From positions 184,044,866-184,108,865 of the forward strand of contig NC_080572.1 of NCBI RefSeq assembly GCF_030247185.1: 64,000 nucleotides of DNA. Reading direction: 5' to 3'. Below, one piece after another: positions 46,268 through 58,900 of the stretch. Numbering within the stretch: the first letter of the stretch is position 1; each line of letters opens with the position of its first letter. The translations under genes were made by a program, and so were the position numbers. The stretch is from Malaya genurostris (taxonomy: Eukaryota; Arthropoda; Insecta; Diptera; Culicidae). The notes below the pieces were generated by a model that was not told the DNA's origin, did no database searches, and saw nothing but the letters and a program-made list of their open reading frames with translations.

Positions 46268-47149
46268 TCATTGCTGACTATTAGACGTTTGTCCGAAACA
46301 GCATGGTATTCGGCATTGCCTTGCTTCCCTTCCGAATGTGCGATGATACCAGCATATTTCGCTGGATGATTTGCTGGTATGATAGCTCGATGTGTCTCGT
46401 CTGCGGGATCTTGATCGACTTCTCGAGTTTTTTCGCGAAGAGAGTATCTGATCAAACTTTTTTGATAGCTGCGAAATTTCTTTTTGCAAGCTTTCCATCA
46501 TACAAAAAGTCTCCGAGCCGAGTGGGCCTGTAGATACCGTTGTTGATTTTTTCGAACATGCACCGATCGCTGCTGTGTCGGCGGTGATACTGCGAAGACC
46601 CAATGAATCCACGATCGCTTCGGCGATGGCAGTTTTCTCCGCTGCATCTCCTTTAGAAGCGATCACTGCTGCTTGCGCGTGTGTTGGAAGTCTTGATGCC
46701 CATAAATCCAAAAGCACTGGTTCACACAGAGAATTCCCAGCCACTCGAAGCATCTCGTTGAATAATTGACTGGGTTTCATATCACCAAGCGGCATGTCGG
46801 ATAGTACGCGCTGGAGACGTCTCTGCTGACTATCGGTGAAGTGATCGATCAGCTTGCTTTTGATGTACGCGTACCTGTCGTTGGTCGGTGTCGCTTCGAT
46901 TATTGTTCGTAACTCGCTCAGTTTATTCGGGGGCACCTGAGCCATGACGATGTTGTATCGTTTTGTGTCGTGCTGATGTCCGATCCCAGAAGCAGCAAAC
47001 CAGAACTCCAGTGACAAGAAATATGATTCGATGTTCGATGCTGTCATACTCGGTGGGCTCAAACGTGGGCTGTTGATAATCTCGATGTTGCCCGATTCCA
47101 ATCCCTCCGAAGAACTGGTTCCAGATCCATGCTTGACTTCTGTTGACAT
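46268..47149 (-). CDS. gag: capsid/nucleocapsid of CsRn1-like element
   Basis: Gag packages element RNA in virus-like particles. The best start is the Met at 47149 (MSTEVKHGSG); the upstream frame runs into the primer-binding site and LTR and is not expected to be coding. The capsid part has ASNIESYFLSLEFWFAASGI, VPPNKLSELR and KLIDHFTDSQQRRLQRVLSD, the retrotransposon-gag core. Near the C-terminus a Ser-Arg-rich stretch (SRSRSRSRRR) precedes ICWYHRTFGREARQCRIPCC, a CHCC-type finger diagnostic of the CsRn1 clade. The frame ends at UGA 46268-46270 and continues open in the same frame into pol. Confidence 0.88.
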   Translation of the reverse strand: MSTEVKHGSGTSSSEGLESGNIEIINSPRLSPPSMTASNIESYFLSLEFWFAASGIGHQHDTKRYNIVMAQVPPNKLSELRTIIEATPTNDRYAYIKSKLIDHFTDSQQRRLQRVLSDMPLGDMKPSQLFNEMLRVAGNSLCEPVLLDLWASRLPTHAQAAVIASKGDAAEKTAIAEAIVDSLGLRSITADTAAIGACSKKSTTVSTGPLGSETFCMMESLQKEISQLSKKFDQILSSRKNSRSRSRSRRRDTSSYHTSKSSSEICWYHRTFGREARQCRIPCCFGQTSNSQQ

Positions 47150-47169
47150 CACGTCGGGGTCACCAATTA

Positions 47170-47466
47170 TGGGCTTTCTCGTTGGGTTGAACGTAAATAG
47201 CGTGTTCGATTTCAAAGTAATACTGACTTATTCTGTGCGTCAATTTGACTTATATATGATTTCATAACAATAAAAGTTTTGTCAATAGCTTAATGTACAA
47301 TAAATTCAATTTGAATATCACGTAAAAAAGGATGGGGCAAATACGGAACAATTGCCCTTTGAATTCTGTTCGGGTAGACATAGGTGATGTCGTATGAGAT
47401 GCGCTGCGATGAACAGTGCGAATGTTGCACGGATGCACGTTGATTTGTTGCAGCGATGATGCTACA
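47170..47466 (-). repeat. LTR (5' LTR of gypsy element)
   Basis: This is the partner of 42620-42916 with no difference seen by eye. AATAAA (47310) and CAATAAA-like motifs on + lie antisense. On the minus strand it is followed by two bases and the tRNA-Trp-type primer-binding site. Confidence 0.92.
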
Positions 47467-47470
47467 TATA

Positions 47471-47830
47471 TGAAGGGCAATAACTTATTGCCTTTCATAT
47501 GTCTTTTATTGAAAAAATAAAACCAAGACGCTAAAAATGTAGAACCGATTCAAAACGGTTCTGCCAATCTTGTATGGCAAGAATCCGACAGCAAAAGAAC
47601 CGTTAATAACCGCTAGGCGAAATTCTCTGCCGGAAACGGTTGTTTCATTGTTGTCAGACTTTTGCCGGAATTCTGGCAGAATTCCGGCAAAAATGGCTGG
47701 CATACATAGCCAGCCATCTGGGGGGAAATCTGTCCGCCGCGTGCATGTGGGAACGAGTCTGAGTACACTCAGGAAAATCCTCACTTCAATGCTACGTGAA
47801 AACGTATGTGATTTTTATCCATAGAACTTT
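47471..47830. repeat. Element X, right part
   Basis: GAAGGGCAATA, AAAATAAAACCAA, GAACCGATTCAAAACGGTTC and a GCCGGAATTCTGGCAGAATT hairpin continue element X from 42619 once the LTR element is removed; they match 55740-55870 in reverse complement. The small open frames on both strands are hairpin artefacts. Confidence 0.5.
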
Positions 47831-49480
47831 TCTTGTAATACTTATGTGAAGTATAGATAGCACAGAATGAACTCATGAACTCTTAGTCCACATTTGTATC
47901 ACGAAATATCTACGTGACTTTTTTCGTAGATTCTATAGAATAATTTTGTGAAATTTATACGAAGTTCAATCAAATTGTACTGTAAAATTAATTTCATCTG
48001 AATTTACTTTTTACCAGAATTTTACTTAATAGTCATATTATTTTCATGTAATTGTTACTATGTTCTATATTGAATCTTAATAATGTATATTGTCACTAAA
48101 AACTAATACATTACATAGTCTATTGTACATAATATGGCGATAAATTTTGTTCGCACGCAGATATTCTGAAAGTTTTCCTTTTAGATGACATAAAATTTCG
48201 TTTCTGTTGAATTACTGGAGAAAAATATTAGAAATACAGAACGCATTGTTCTAAATGTATGATCTGATCCTTTCTCCGGAGCAGTTCGCAGACTGGTCTT
48301 AGGTACGTGAATCTCATATACTATGTGCAAGTTTAATTCTTCGCTACGAATAAAACTACAAGCATATATAACAGAAACACAAGGCGTTTCCTTGTTGTAT
48401 TTATTAAAACTAAACCATCGAATCAAAGTTTTTTTTCCACATATTGGAGGTTTGCGTATTTCTCTGTAAAACATCTATCAAAACAAAAATAGTTTCGTGT
48501 CGCTTAGTTCAGTAGTTTTATTTTTATCGTACGAATGAGCGGCTTCGAGAAAACGCACTTTCAAGCTTAGACATTTCAAAGGAATGGCATGGCGCATGTG
48601 AATTCTATGTTCTGTATCTTCGAATGTATTCGAAGTTGGCTTTGAATTTTTGCAATCCTGGTCTCACGAAATATATCTATCGCTTGAAGTTATTTTTCTT
48701 AGGCTGACCCTTAAAAGTGGATACTTAACCGTAAATCTAGAAAAATAGTTGATAATTACCTCATTTAAACTATATCTTGAGATTGAAGGTAATTATTTTT
48801 TCATTCGTTCTTATGTTTGCTCCTAGAAAACAAAACCAAAAACAAACAAAAAAAACACCCTTAAACGGGTTTAAAGTACGAAAATTAAACCTTGTCCCTT
48901 ACACCTTAAATCTTATTCAACCATAAGAAACAATTTATACAACCTAAACATTGAAAGCATGAAACCGAAATAGCCATTTGGGCGTCTGTTATCTGTGATA
49001 GTGCCGAATTGTGAGTAAATCAAACACCAGCATGTGGATTATTGACTATCATCTGTTATCAGCTGAAAAGCATAGACCGAAGAAACTTTGATGATTGGAA
49101 TGTGCCGATTTTTGCCGCAACTTTTGATAAGGAGCATTCTTCAATGTCGAATCAAACTGTCCGAATTTCACAGCGTGTCGGTCCCTAATAAGCAATTATG
49201 TACATCCGCATTCGACTGCTCTCCAGTTCCAAGAAAAACTAATACACCAACTGACGTCTACTATGACTCTTTAACTGACTGCATCTGTACTGCAACTTTG
49301 AAGGTTCAGGTGAATATTCACCTTGTTCGAAAATAACCAACCATTCCGATGTTCTATAAGAGTCTTTAATCAGCGTCAATGTCAAATTATTTATATGATC
49401 CAGTGGCGTGAAACCCGTAAGTGAGCTTTTCTTATCGGGAAAATATTGCCTTAAACACGCAGGCATACCGCTACTGCCGA
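47831..49480. other. Intergenic sequence upstream of gene 2
   Basis: This is AT-rich, mostly unique-looking sequence. I see no gene; the frames at 48181-48474 and 49088-49336 have no motif. The last 500 bases before gene 2 are described separately. Confidence 0.4.
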
Positions 49481-49499
49481 TAAAATTTAGATACAGGCT

Positions 49500-49939
49500 A
49501 AATCAATTCATAGACCACTACCGTTATCAGTAGTCGAGAGGACGGTTTCGGAAGGGGTGCAAGAGCTCAGAGATAAGATTTTCACCTGTCTGATGCGTCG
49601 TGGATGTTTCATCGAAGTTTTGATATTGGATGGCCGGTAGGCGACCGACTACTAAACTGATTTAGTTCGATGTTTTTTTCGGGTCGGATAAGGTGCCGTA
49701 CCGTTGTAGGTGGTTAGTGGCGATTTGATCGTGAATCGGAGATTACGCGTTCGAGTTATTTTAATGTTATTATTCATTTAGTTTGAGTTCTAAAAATGTG
49801 AAGTAAATACATTTCTGCAAGTTGCGTTAGTCGATTATCGATTCTTCAAACAGCACCAGAACATAATAGCACTCCACAAAGTTTTTTATTTATTTCTTTA
49901 AACAAGTATTCATCGTGTTTAAGTATAAAAATAATCAAA
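49500..49939 (+). promoter_or_regulatory. Probable promoter and 5' UTR of gene 2
   Basis: A TCAGT arthropod-type initiator (A at 49530) lies 410 bases before the gene 2 ATG in a locally GC-richer, repeat-free stretch. No convincing TATA box or downstream promoter element is at the standard spacing. The leader ends in A-rich sequence, ATAATCAAA, before the ATG. The assignment is inference from position and motif. Confidence 0.3.
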
Positions 49940-52900
49940 ATGGTCTTCCAGAATTATAGCGTATTTAGAGCGTTTGCTATATTCGCCGGAGTTTTCGGAA
50001 TCGTTAGTACATCTGTGATTCAGAGGGTGATACCAGATTTAATTTGAAATTGTTTTCTACAAACACAGTTCCAATCGCTAATTTGGATCGCATTCGCCAT
50101 CACTGGAATCATTGCCTACTATTGCGATCTAGATCTAAGAGGTCAGACTAACACACTAGGATCCTTATTGACTATGACCTTTTTTCATCAGTATTTCGAA
50201 GGTGAGTTCATAGGGCTGTAATGTAATGATCCGATGACTAATATATGTGTGTCATAAATCTGAGCTACATTTAAATGAATCAACCGAAAAAAATTCATTT
50301 TCAGGGCTTAGATTACGATTCTGCTGATAAAGTGGAAAAGTTAATCCCGTTCTGGTCAGCACTGCTGTAAAACACGAACGAGAGAGAAGATTGTCGATAA
50401 GATTGGCAAAGTCAACCACTTATCAAAAAACACCAATCAATCGGTGATAAAAATTTTCAACATATCTAGTATATTTATATTTTTTTCTCAAACAAAAAGC
50501 ACAGTGATGAACAGTGCATGCTAAATAAAATTGATTTTCATTGACTCGGAGATAGATGGAAATTTTTAACAAACTTAGTTTCGAAGGAATGGACGTATAG
50601 GTTGTTAAATGGGTGGTTGGCTCGAAAAGACCTATTATTCAGGATGCACAAAAAAGAAAAATCCAAAATAGATTTCAAACATGGTCCTAAATCGATTTCT
50701 TAGAAAGGACATGACCGACTTCAATTCCAACAACTACAGGATTTTAAACTAAACCAAAATAAAGAGACAAGAAGATAAAATTTCAACGGATTTCAGACAG
50801 GAATGTAATTTTTTTAATTGTGATTTGTGAGGCAGGCGTCCCCACCATCAGGGAATTTCGAAATGTGGTCTCTGAGAAAATGATGAGCTTTCAATAGGAA
50901 AAAAATCAATTGATTGAGCATAACCATAAATAACTCAAAGCTTTAACTTTATATTTTTCAATCGTTGAGATGAGGTCATAACACGTGTTAAGCTTTCTAG
51001 TACTGGAACGACAGTTTTAATGCAGTGACATTATTTTATTGAACTGAGGCAATTGATCTAATCATTATTCTACTAATCCTTTCCATTTGAAGAAAGTGAT
51101 TTAGACATTGCTAAACATTAAAATTTTGCCTCGCCTTCATTTATGAAATTCTACAGTGAAACTGATATTTGAACGAATCCCTTCCACACAACCAGCACTA
51201 GGATTGAGCCAATTTGCACTGTGTACAGCCCGATTAGTGCTCGAGTTGATACCGCAAGAAAATTATTTCCATCAATATTCCTCACTTTGCATTCGAGGGA
51301 AATATAATCATCATTGGTAGACATCACAGAAATTGAATGTATCAGTCCTTTTAAGGAGCGCTAAATCGATCACAAGGAACAGATGACGATGTTTTATATT
51401 CTCGTAAATGTAACCCAATGATAGTTGTGGGGATTTAAAAAATAGAATCTTCAAAGCAAGATAACACCAAATTCATGGGTTTCATAAGCAAGCCGAGAAA
51501 AAATGCGGAAGGGATTGCAATATTACGGGTTTCTATACATGAGAATAAACCCTCCGTGAACTCTCGCACGAATTGTACTGGATAGGCCTTAATCCGCATT
51601 CAGCCGGTGAGGCCCGTCAGGCACCTTTTTTTCTCTTCGGCTTTGACTGGGCGTGTTTGTTGCACATGTATTAATATGATGGATCCGGAAAAAAAATGTA
51701 CTATTATATATTTTTTGATTAGGAAAAATTAGAAACACTTTCAAGTCTCGGAGTTTCCGGGTCCCCTGGAAAACTCCGTACACGGGAGAATCCCCCCCCC
51801 CCCCCTCGGCGAACCTGCGTATGATAACTGATCCTTTACAAATTCATGCTTAGGCTGTGAACCATTTCGCGGTTAATTTTAACTTTTGGTTAAAATCTGA
51901 CACTTGAGTGGTTATTTTGTGTCGAGTAGTTGAATTTAACTAAAACTGCGGCCCATTTCAAAGTTTGACGAATGGAAAGTTATTTGGGATTATTTTGCAC
52001 TGGAAATGATTTTGACTAAAGAATTAATATTAGAAAATTCTTTGCACGATTTTTTTCAGTGTCGGAAAATAACCATCGATCGATCGACCATGCTTTCAAG
52101 CAGGATTATTTTTGACAACATCAAAATAACCACTCGAGTGTCAGATTGCAACCAAAAGTTAAAATTGACCACGAAATGGTTCACAGCCGTAGAGGCATCA
52201 GAAATCAAGTAAACCTAGTTTTCTCACTGTATAAATACAATGACAACTCTACACACTCAGAAAATTTTGCAGAATTCGTCAATTTTTATCGACCTTTCAA
52301 CAGCTGACCCTTCGGTAATTGAATTAATTACAGAGCGTTTGGCTATGTAATTTTGTATGATATGTTAAAACCTTACCGAACCACCCGGTAAGTTCAATCA
52401 AATAAACTAACGAATGATTCGATAATTTCAGTATTTATTTTGAAATCGACAGTGCAGTGCATTTTCGGTTTTGCTTTCCTCTATAGAAAGGAATGTATAA
52501 GAGAATTGCTGGAAAAACCGAATTGCTGGAAAACTCAACTTTCGAACGAAGCTTCGGAGACTCATAGTGTTATTTTTTTTATTTAAAAGACACTATGAGT
52601 TATTTTTTTTATTCAGGCCTATTTGCGTACAAGCTTTACGTGGCCGATTGAGCCGATTTTTTAAATAAAAAAATTTTTGTGTTCGATCTCGTTGTCACCC
52701 TTTTTCTAGGGGAAGAAGGGTCTTCTATTTCCCTCCAGTGAGGATTGAGGGGCACTTTGTTCGTTGCTCGTCTCGTCATCCATTGACGCATCGGTGGTAT
52801 TGTTGATTTCCGTCTTCTTTTCGTTTTCCTTGTTATTCGCACTCTTGATCTCGTTGCTAGTTACTGTAGAAGCGCCTTGTTGTACATTGGTTGCAGTTGC

Positions 52901-55900
52901 TTGTTGGTTAGATGGTTAAGGTGTTTTTGAAACAGTTCTTGTTTTTGTTTGTTTTCGCAGTTTCAGTGCAAGGTTTGCTGTAGTGTGCAGGTTGTTCACA
53001 AAACTGACATGTAACCAGTTGATTTTCATACATAATCAGCGTTTTACACGGATGTATCCCGTCTTGATCACAAATGATGTAAGATGGAATTGCGTACGTA
53101 GTTGCATACGTACCACTCGTACGCCATTCCGGATATCCGGGAAAAAATTCCGCCATACTTCCCTTTCGATGGAAAGAACTTCACCGTACTGCGACATACA
53201 TTCCCGAACATACCCCTCGCTGGTCTGCGGGGGAAGGTCATGCACGCGTACTTCTATGGCATTATCCACCATGTACACAGGGATTTTATATTCAACATTG
53301 TCATGATCCACACTGTGCACCCCGTTATTAACCGAAGCAAATGCAATTGCATCTTTTTCACGTTTGAACATAATGTACACACAGCTAGACGCCTTGTTGA
53401 ATTGAATCTCACTTACATCATTAACGTTTAGATGCATTCGTTCCTTAAGCAAGATTTCAATTTCGGTTACTGCTGGTCTAACTTAGCAGCGCTTGAAATC
53501 AATACAAACTGAATTTGGCTTTGTAGGCCAAGTTTCTGGCTTTGTTAAATCGTGTTTGCCCATTTCGTGCACTCTATTGTTCACTACACTGTATTGTCTT
53601 TGTTTCTGTTGTCTCTACCGTAAACGATTTGCGATTGTGTCGGATGAGATGCGAGCACGAACTGACTCATAGTGTTATATACCATTCGACTCAGCTCAAC
53701 GAGTTCGGAAAATGTGTGTGTGCATCTTTCAATGTATTTTTTTTGCGCTCAATTTTTTCGGAGATGGCAAAACCGATTTCAATAAACATAGATTCGTTTG
53801 AAATGCCATTGATCAAGTTTGTAGATCAAATAGCTGTGACTTCTGGTTCTGGAGATATATTGGTATAAGTGACGTAACCGACAAAACAAGTGTTTTCTTC
53901 GCGCTCAATTATCTCGAAGATGGCTGAACCGATTTCAACAAACTTAGGCTCGTTTGAAAGTTTCTATAGGACTATTGAACAAGTTCGAAGATCAAATTGC
54001 TGTCACTTTTGGTTCCGGAGATATAATGATATAAGTGACGCATCCGACAAATCGCGTTGTTTTATTACCACTCAATTTTCTTGTGAAACGATTTTAAGTC
54101 TCGTTTGGAAATTACTATTGATTCAGTGAACAGGTTTGAAGTTCAAATGGCGATATAAACGTCAAAACTTCGATACCAATAATTTTAAGCTCGTTCGACG
54201 ATTTCGAAAATAATAAAGCTGAAATTTCAAGTTTCGGAAATTTTATTTTACAAGTTAAATAATCGACAAATCATTTTTATTATCTTTGCGCACAATTATT
54301 TCAGAAAGTGACCAATGAACAAGTTCAAATGTACAATTGTGCTGCAAATCACCAACTTGCTCATGTCGCACTAGCAGTTATAGAAGTTCTGCAAAGATTT
54401 TCACATCGTCATGTAAAAAGAAAGTAACTGTAACAATTGTGCAACTTATCAAAAATTGTTACTAATATCTATGTGCCGAAATGGCTATAAATCTCTTGTG
54501 GAAGTAAAATATGTGAGCGAAATGATACTCTCTGCAAGATAATAAAATGATAATCCGGATTGAGAACCATGCATGATTTTTTTCAAAGATAGGGAACGAA
54601 AAGTTGAGTTCATCAGAGCTTTTTTCGCTGTTATATATTACTGCTTAAACAACTTGGTTGTGCAACTCCAGCACACAGGCTTACCAAAATTAATATCTAG
54701 ATGCGTATCACAAACATATGTTGAAAGAGATGAATGAATATACTGCATTGTAGTTTAGTTTGCTAGTTCGATACTTCATAAAACGTAAAGCATTGCTTAT
54801 TGCGAACGTATTTTACCTGACATATTCAAATATTCATGTTTATTGTTATTTAGATAATACAAAACATTGGGTTGTACAGTCCGTTACAAAAGAGTTTGGT
54901 CACGATTACTCACCATCGACGGGAAATGTGAGAGCTGGATATCTTGTTAATATGATGTCTTTGACATCGGTAAAGTGGGATGGTGTGTACTTCGAAGCAG
55001 TTTTTTTTGTGCTCGCACCCGAGAGGTCCCAAAATGACCCAAACCCCGCGGCGAAAAACACACAAAAGTCTAAACAGTTTGTGAGTAAGTGGGTGAATCG
55101 TTTTAAAGAGGTTACAAATGTCGACGACGGCAGCTTGGGTCAGTTTAGGAACTTTAGAGTGCGAGCCCAAAAAAACTGCTTCGAAGCGCGATGCGTACGC
55201 GGTACCCATTTTGGGAAAATGCTGAGATCGAATTGTAAACACTAGTCGGCTGATTTAGTCTCGCATTTTATGAAGGACACTACTGCCATCTGTATTAAAA
55301 AGAATGACAACATTCCACTTTACCGATCGCGAGTAATGTACCAGACTGTTTGAAACCATTTTTATGCAACACACTGTTACGTTCAATGTCATATTGGAAA
55401 ATGCAAAAAGAAATCTTTTCTGAATTTATTAGGTTATTTAAAATAAATTCGATGAAAAATGATCTGATAATTTGTAAGAATATGTGGAAATTATTATATG
55501 CATATTTTGAACACCATTCCGATGATTCCAATTGAAGAAGAATATCACATTAGTTTTACAAAAATCAGCTTGAAAATTTCAGGCGTGCTACTACATGTTT
55601 CACCATTAAATTGTAGTTCGTTGTCGATTTTTTATTCACAACGCAAAAATTCAATATTCAAATCATACTTAGTTGTTGTAAATTTTACTACGAAAAGCTA
55701 AGTGTTTTTTTTTTGTTTTTCAAAATTCGATCCAGTTTTTTAATCAACGGTTCTGTTTCTGCCGAATTTTTGCATACAAAACTGGCAGAACCGTTTTTAA
55801 TCGGTTCTTCATTTATAGCGCCTTTGGTTTTATTTTTTTTCCATTAGAAGTTGAAATGAAGGGCAATACCATACCTTTTGCACTACCAAACATGATATGC

Positions 55901-58900
55901 AAAGCCTTCAATATACCAATATTTTCATTTCATTTACCTGGGCTCAAGAATTGTTTTTATGTTAGGATGTACATGCAGGATTGACGAACATCAAATAAAG
56001 TCGTTTAGAAAAAAAGAAGAAAGAGCGATCTTGCAATTTGACGCAATTTTGACAGTTGCCGGAATATTGCCAGGTTTCTGCCAGCTGCCAGAATGTCTCA
56101 CAAGCGGGTTAATTCTTCAAGCCTGTGATCCAAAGTCAATAGGCCTTTGAATCTTCTTAGTAATCTTTAGACGGTAGACTTAAAGATTAGTAGAATTTTT
56201 TTAACACATCCCAATTAAAACCGATCGAACTCAAATGGGCTTCATAAAAGGCATCGACTTAGTCACGCCCCCGATTAAAAGTAGTTTATGACTGTATCAC
56301 TCAAGACGCGAAAACAAATTGTTCCTAATACCAAACCGAAGGTTTTTTTCATGCCATTATTATTATTACTCCCGAATGGTTCAAACGGAAATCACGATTT
56401 GTTTTAAAATTTCGTTTCCGTCTTTTCATAACCAAAATGGACAATTTGCCTCATCAGTTTGCCATTTTAACTCTACCGTTACTTTTGAGAAGGGCCTAAG
56501 CAAAAATTTCTTGAAAATATTCAAAAAGTTATACCTTGTTGAATTGATTTGGTGTTTTAGGCAACTATTGGAGAAATTGTTTGTTCTTTTAGCTAATCAC
56601 AGAGACTCCATGTAGAAATTATATACAGTGAAAAAAAAAATTTCTTCTGAAAATAAAACCTAAAAATCACTTGCATCCAGAAAGATATTATTTATTTTCA
56701 TTTGGAGCGTCATATTTCACACGAATAAAAACATATAAAACTGTGCGATTTTAAATTTACACGGTGTGAATTCGAATGAAATCAAAAACCAAAGATTAAT
56801 AGCAACAGCGCGACTTGAATTGAGAAACATTAGATCACAAAGCACATCGGTTAATCGACTGAACCACAGAAGCACACATCTACTTGTTGAATAATTGATA
56901 CATATAAATCCATACAGCAGCACTTGGTAGCCGAGTGGAAATTACACTCGAAGTCATTTGAAAAACAATAAGTAGTTGTGAATTGTATCGTTAGTAGAAT
57001 TATTTCACCTGTAAAATTCATAATTTTTTTCTGTGTGTAACTTTCGATCGTTTTCGAATGTTTCTCGACCCCCATTTTTTTTAAAGGGTAGATAATTGTT
57101 AACTTCTTTGTTTGTATTAATTCTGCAATATAGTTATTTTCTACGATATTAGTTTGTGTATAACAATATACATTGTAAGAAATCTCATGAATTTTTCAAT
57201 TTTCTCTGATAATATTCCATCAATAAAGATGTTGAATAGTAAAGAGTGTATCGAAAAGTAGTTAGCAATATTGATTATTGAATAAAAAAGCGAAAAAAAA
57301 CATATTTTGACATCAGTTTTTGATATATTGTAGAAAAATTACATTTTTATGCATTTCACTGATTATATTGAAGGAAATCCTAGTTTCTGTGAAACGCTCG
57401 CACTTTGGACTTGACATTCTTCATTAATTCTGCACAGTTACTTTGTGACTTTCCTGGTGGCAGCTGTCCAGTTTTTTTAACTACTGCATGTTTTGGGACA
57501 CTGTACCTTCCTTCCGAAAGTGCGGCTTGACAATTGGCCGAAGATCCGGGCAGTTCGGTGGGTTGATGTCCTTTTCCACGAACTGTACATTGGCCAGAAG
57601 AGAGGAGGAGCCTTATGCTTTCTGTACAGTGGCAGCATTCTCTTCTTCAAACATTCTTCCTCGTACACCTTAGCGTTAATTGTGCCCTTCGTGAAGAAAA
57701 TCGACGACCGCAAACCACAGGTACAAATTGCTTGCCAGACCAACACCTTCTGCCCAAACTTTTCCATCGCCACCGTGGTGTCAGCGTCGTCCAGGTCCTG
57801 GTACACCAATTTCGTATAATATTGCGGTCCGGGCAGCGCTCGAGAGTCTTCCTTGGCGTAGATATCGTCGTCGATCAGGATGCATCCGTCTTTATTCTGT
57901 AGAATCCGGTTATACAGTTTTCGCACTCTTGTTTTGGCCCGAACTTGTTGTACCAGGACTTTTTCGGCACCTTCTGTTTCTTGTACGTTTTCAGGGAGTT
58001 CCGAACTTTGATCCGTTGAATCATTTCGATGCTGGTGTTGAACTGCTTGGCCAAATCCTGCGTCGTCGCCGATGGGTTTTTCCTGATGTACTCAACCACT
58101 TTTAAGTCCCAGCCGGGCTGGCTGGGAACCGTTTGCCTACCGGGTCGGGGCAAATCCTTCATGGAAAGGGTCTTACCGAACTTCTCGATAGTATTTTTGA
58201 CACTGGTGTGGTGAACTTTCACCCGTTTTGCAATTTCTTTGTACGTGACACCACTTTCTGAGCACCAAGTGTGCAGAATTTTCTTTCGCGTTTCCGGATC
58301 AATTCGACTCATCATTGAATCGATAAACCGCACCGAAACCAATCGATTGCGCAGCTGTTATTGACATGTAAACAAACATGTCACCGCAAAACAGGCTGCA
58401 AAAAATTAAACCATTTCTAAGTAATAACTGTTATTAACTACTTATCGATACACTCCTTATTGTGTAGCGCATAACTAGTATCACCATAAAATAAAAAACA
58501 ACAAATGTGGACAAAAGTATTATAAGTTAAAAATACAATGACATCACGAATTAATAGCAATCAATTTATGAATCGAATTTAGATTAAGAAACGTGGAATT
58601 CAGATCGAAAATAAAATTTGTTGATGCCCTTTGAAATGTCAAAACGGAAAAAAGAGAATAAGAAAAATTTTTGGCATCATACATTTTTGTGTAATCAACT
58701 AATTCCCATTGAGGACCAACATTCTCGATCCTCCCTATGCTAGATTTAGTTTTAATGACCGACGTTTTTTATCCGTATACTTATTCACCCGATGCAAAAT
58801 CTTACATCGAAGCCCTACCTATTGATGTTTTCCGTTTATTAATAAAGGGTGTACACGCTATTTGAACATAACTCATGGTTTGAGTTGCGATTACTCAAAT

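Larger units (their letters stand above)
42620..47466 (-). mobile_element. Gypsy-superfamily LTR retrotransposon, CsRn1-like
   Basis: Identical 297-bp LTRs, a 4-bp TATA duplication (42616-42619, 47467-47470) and a minus-strand gag-pol. Next to the 5' LTR the primer-binding site reads TGGTGACCCCGACGTGA, complementary to the 3' end of tRNA-Trp as used by the CsRn1 clade. Gag carries that clade's CHCC-type finger in place of CCHC. gag and pol share one frame separated by a UGA; a second UGA lies between protease and reverse transcriptase, and a 270-bp MITE interrupts the pol 3' end. No envelope gene is present. Indistinguishable LTRs imply a recent insertion, into element X. Confidence 0.92.

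Noticed and set aside
54760..55245. 161-codon open frame as a gene
   Set aside because: It crosses the junction between a decayed DNA element and a palindromic insertion, so most of it cannot be one ancestral protein.
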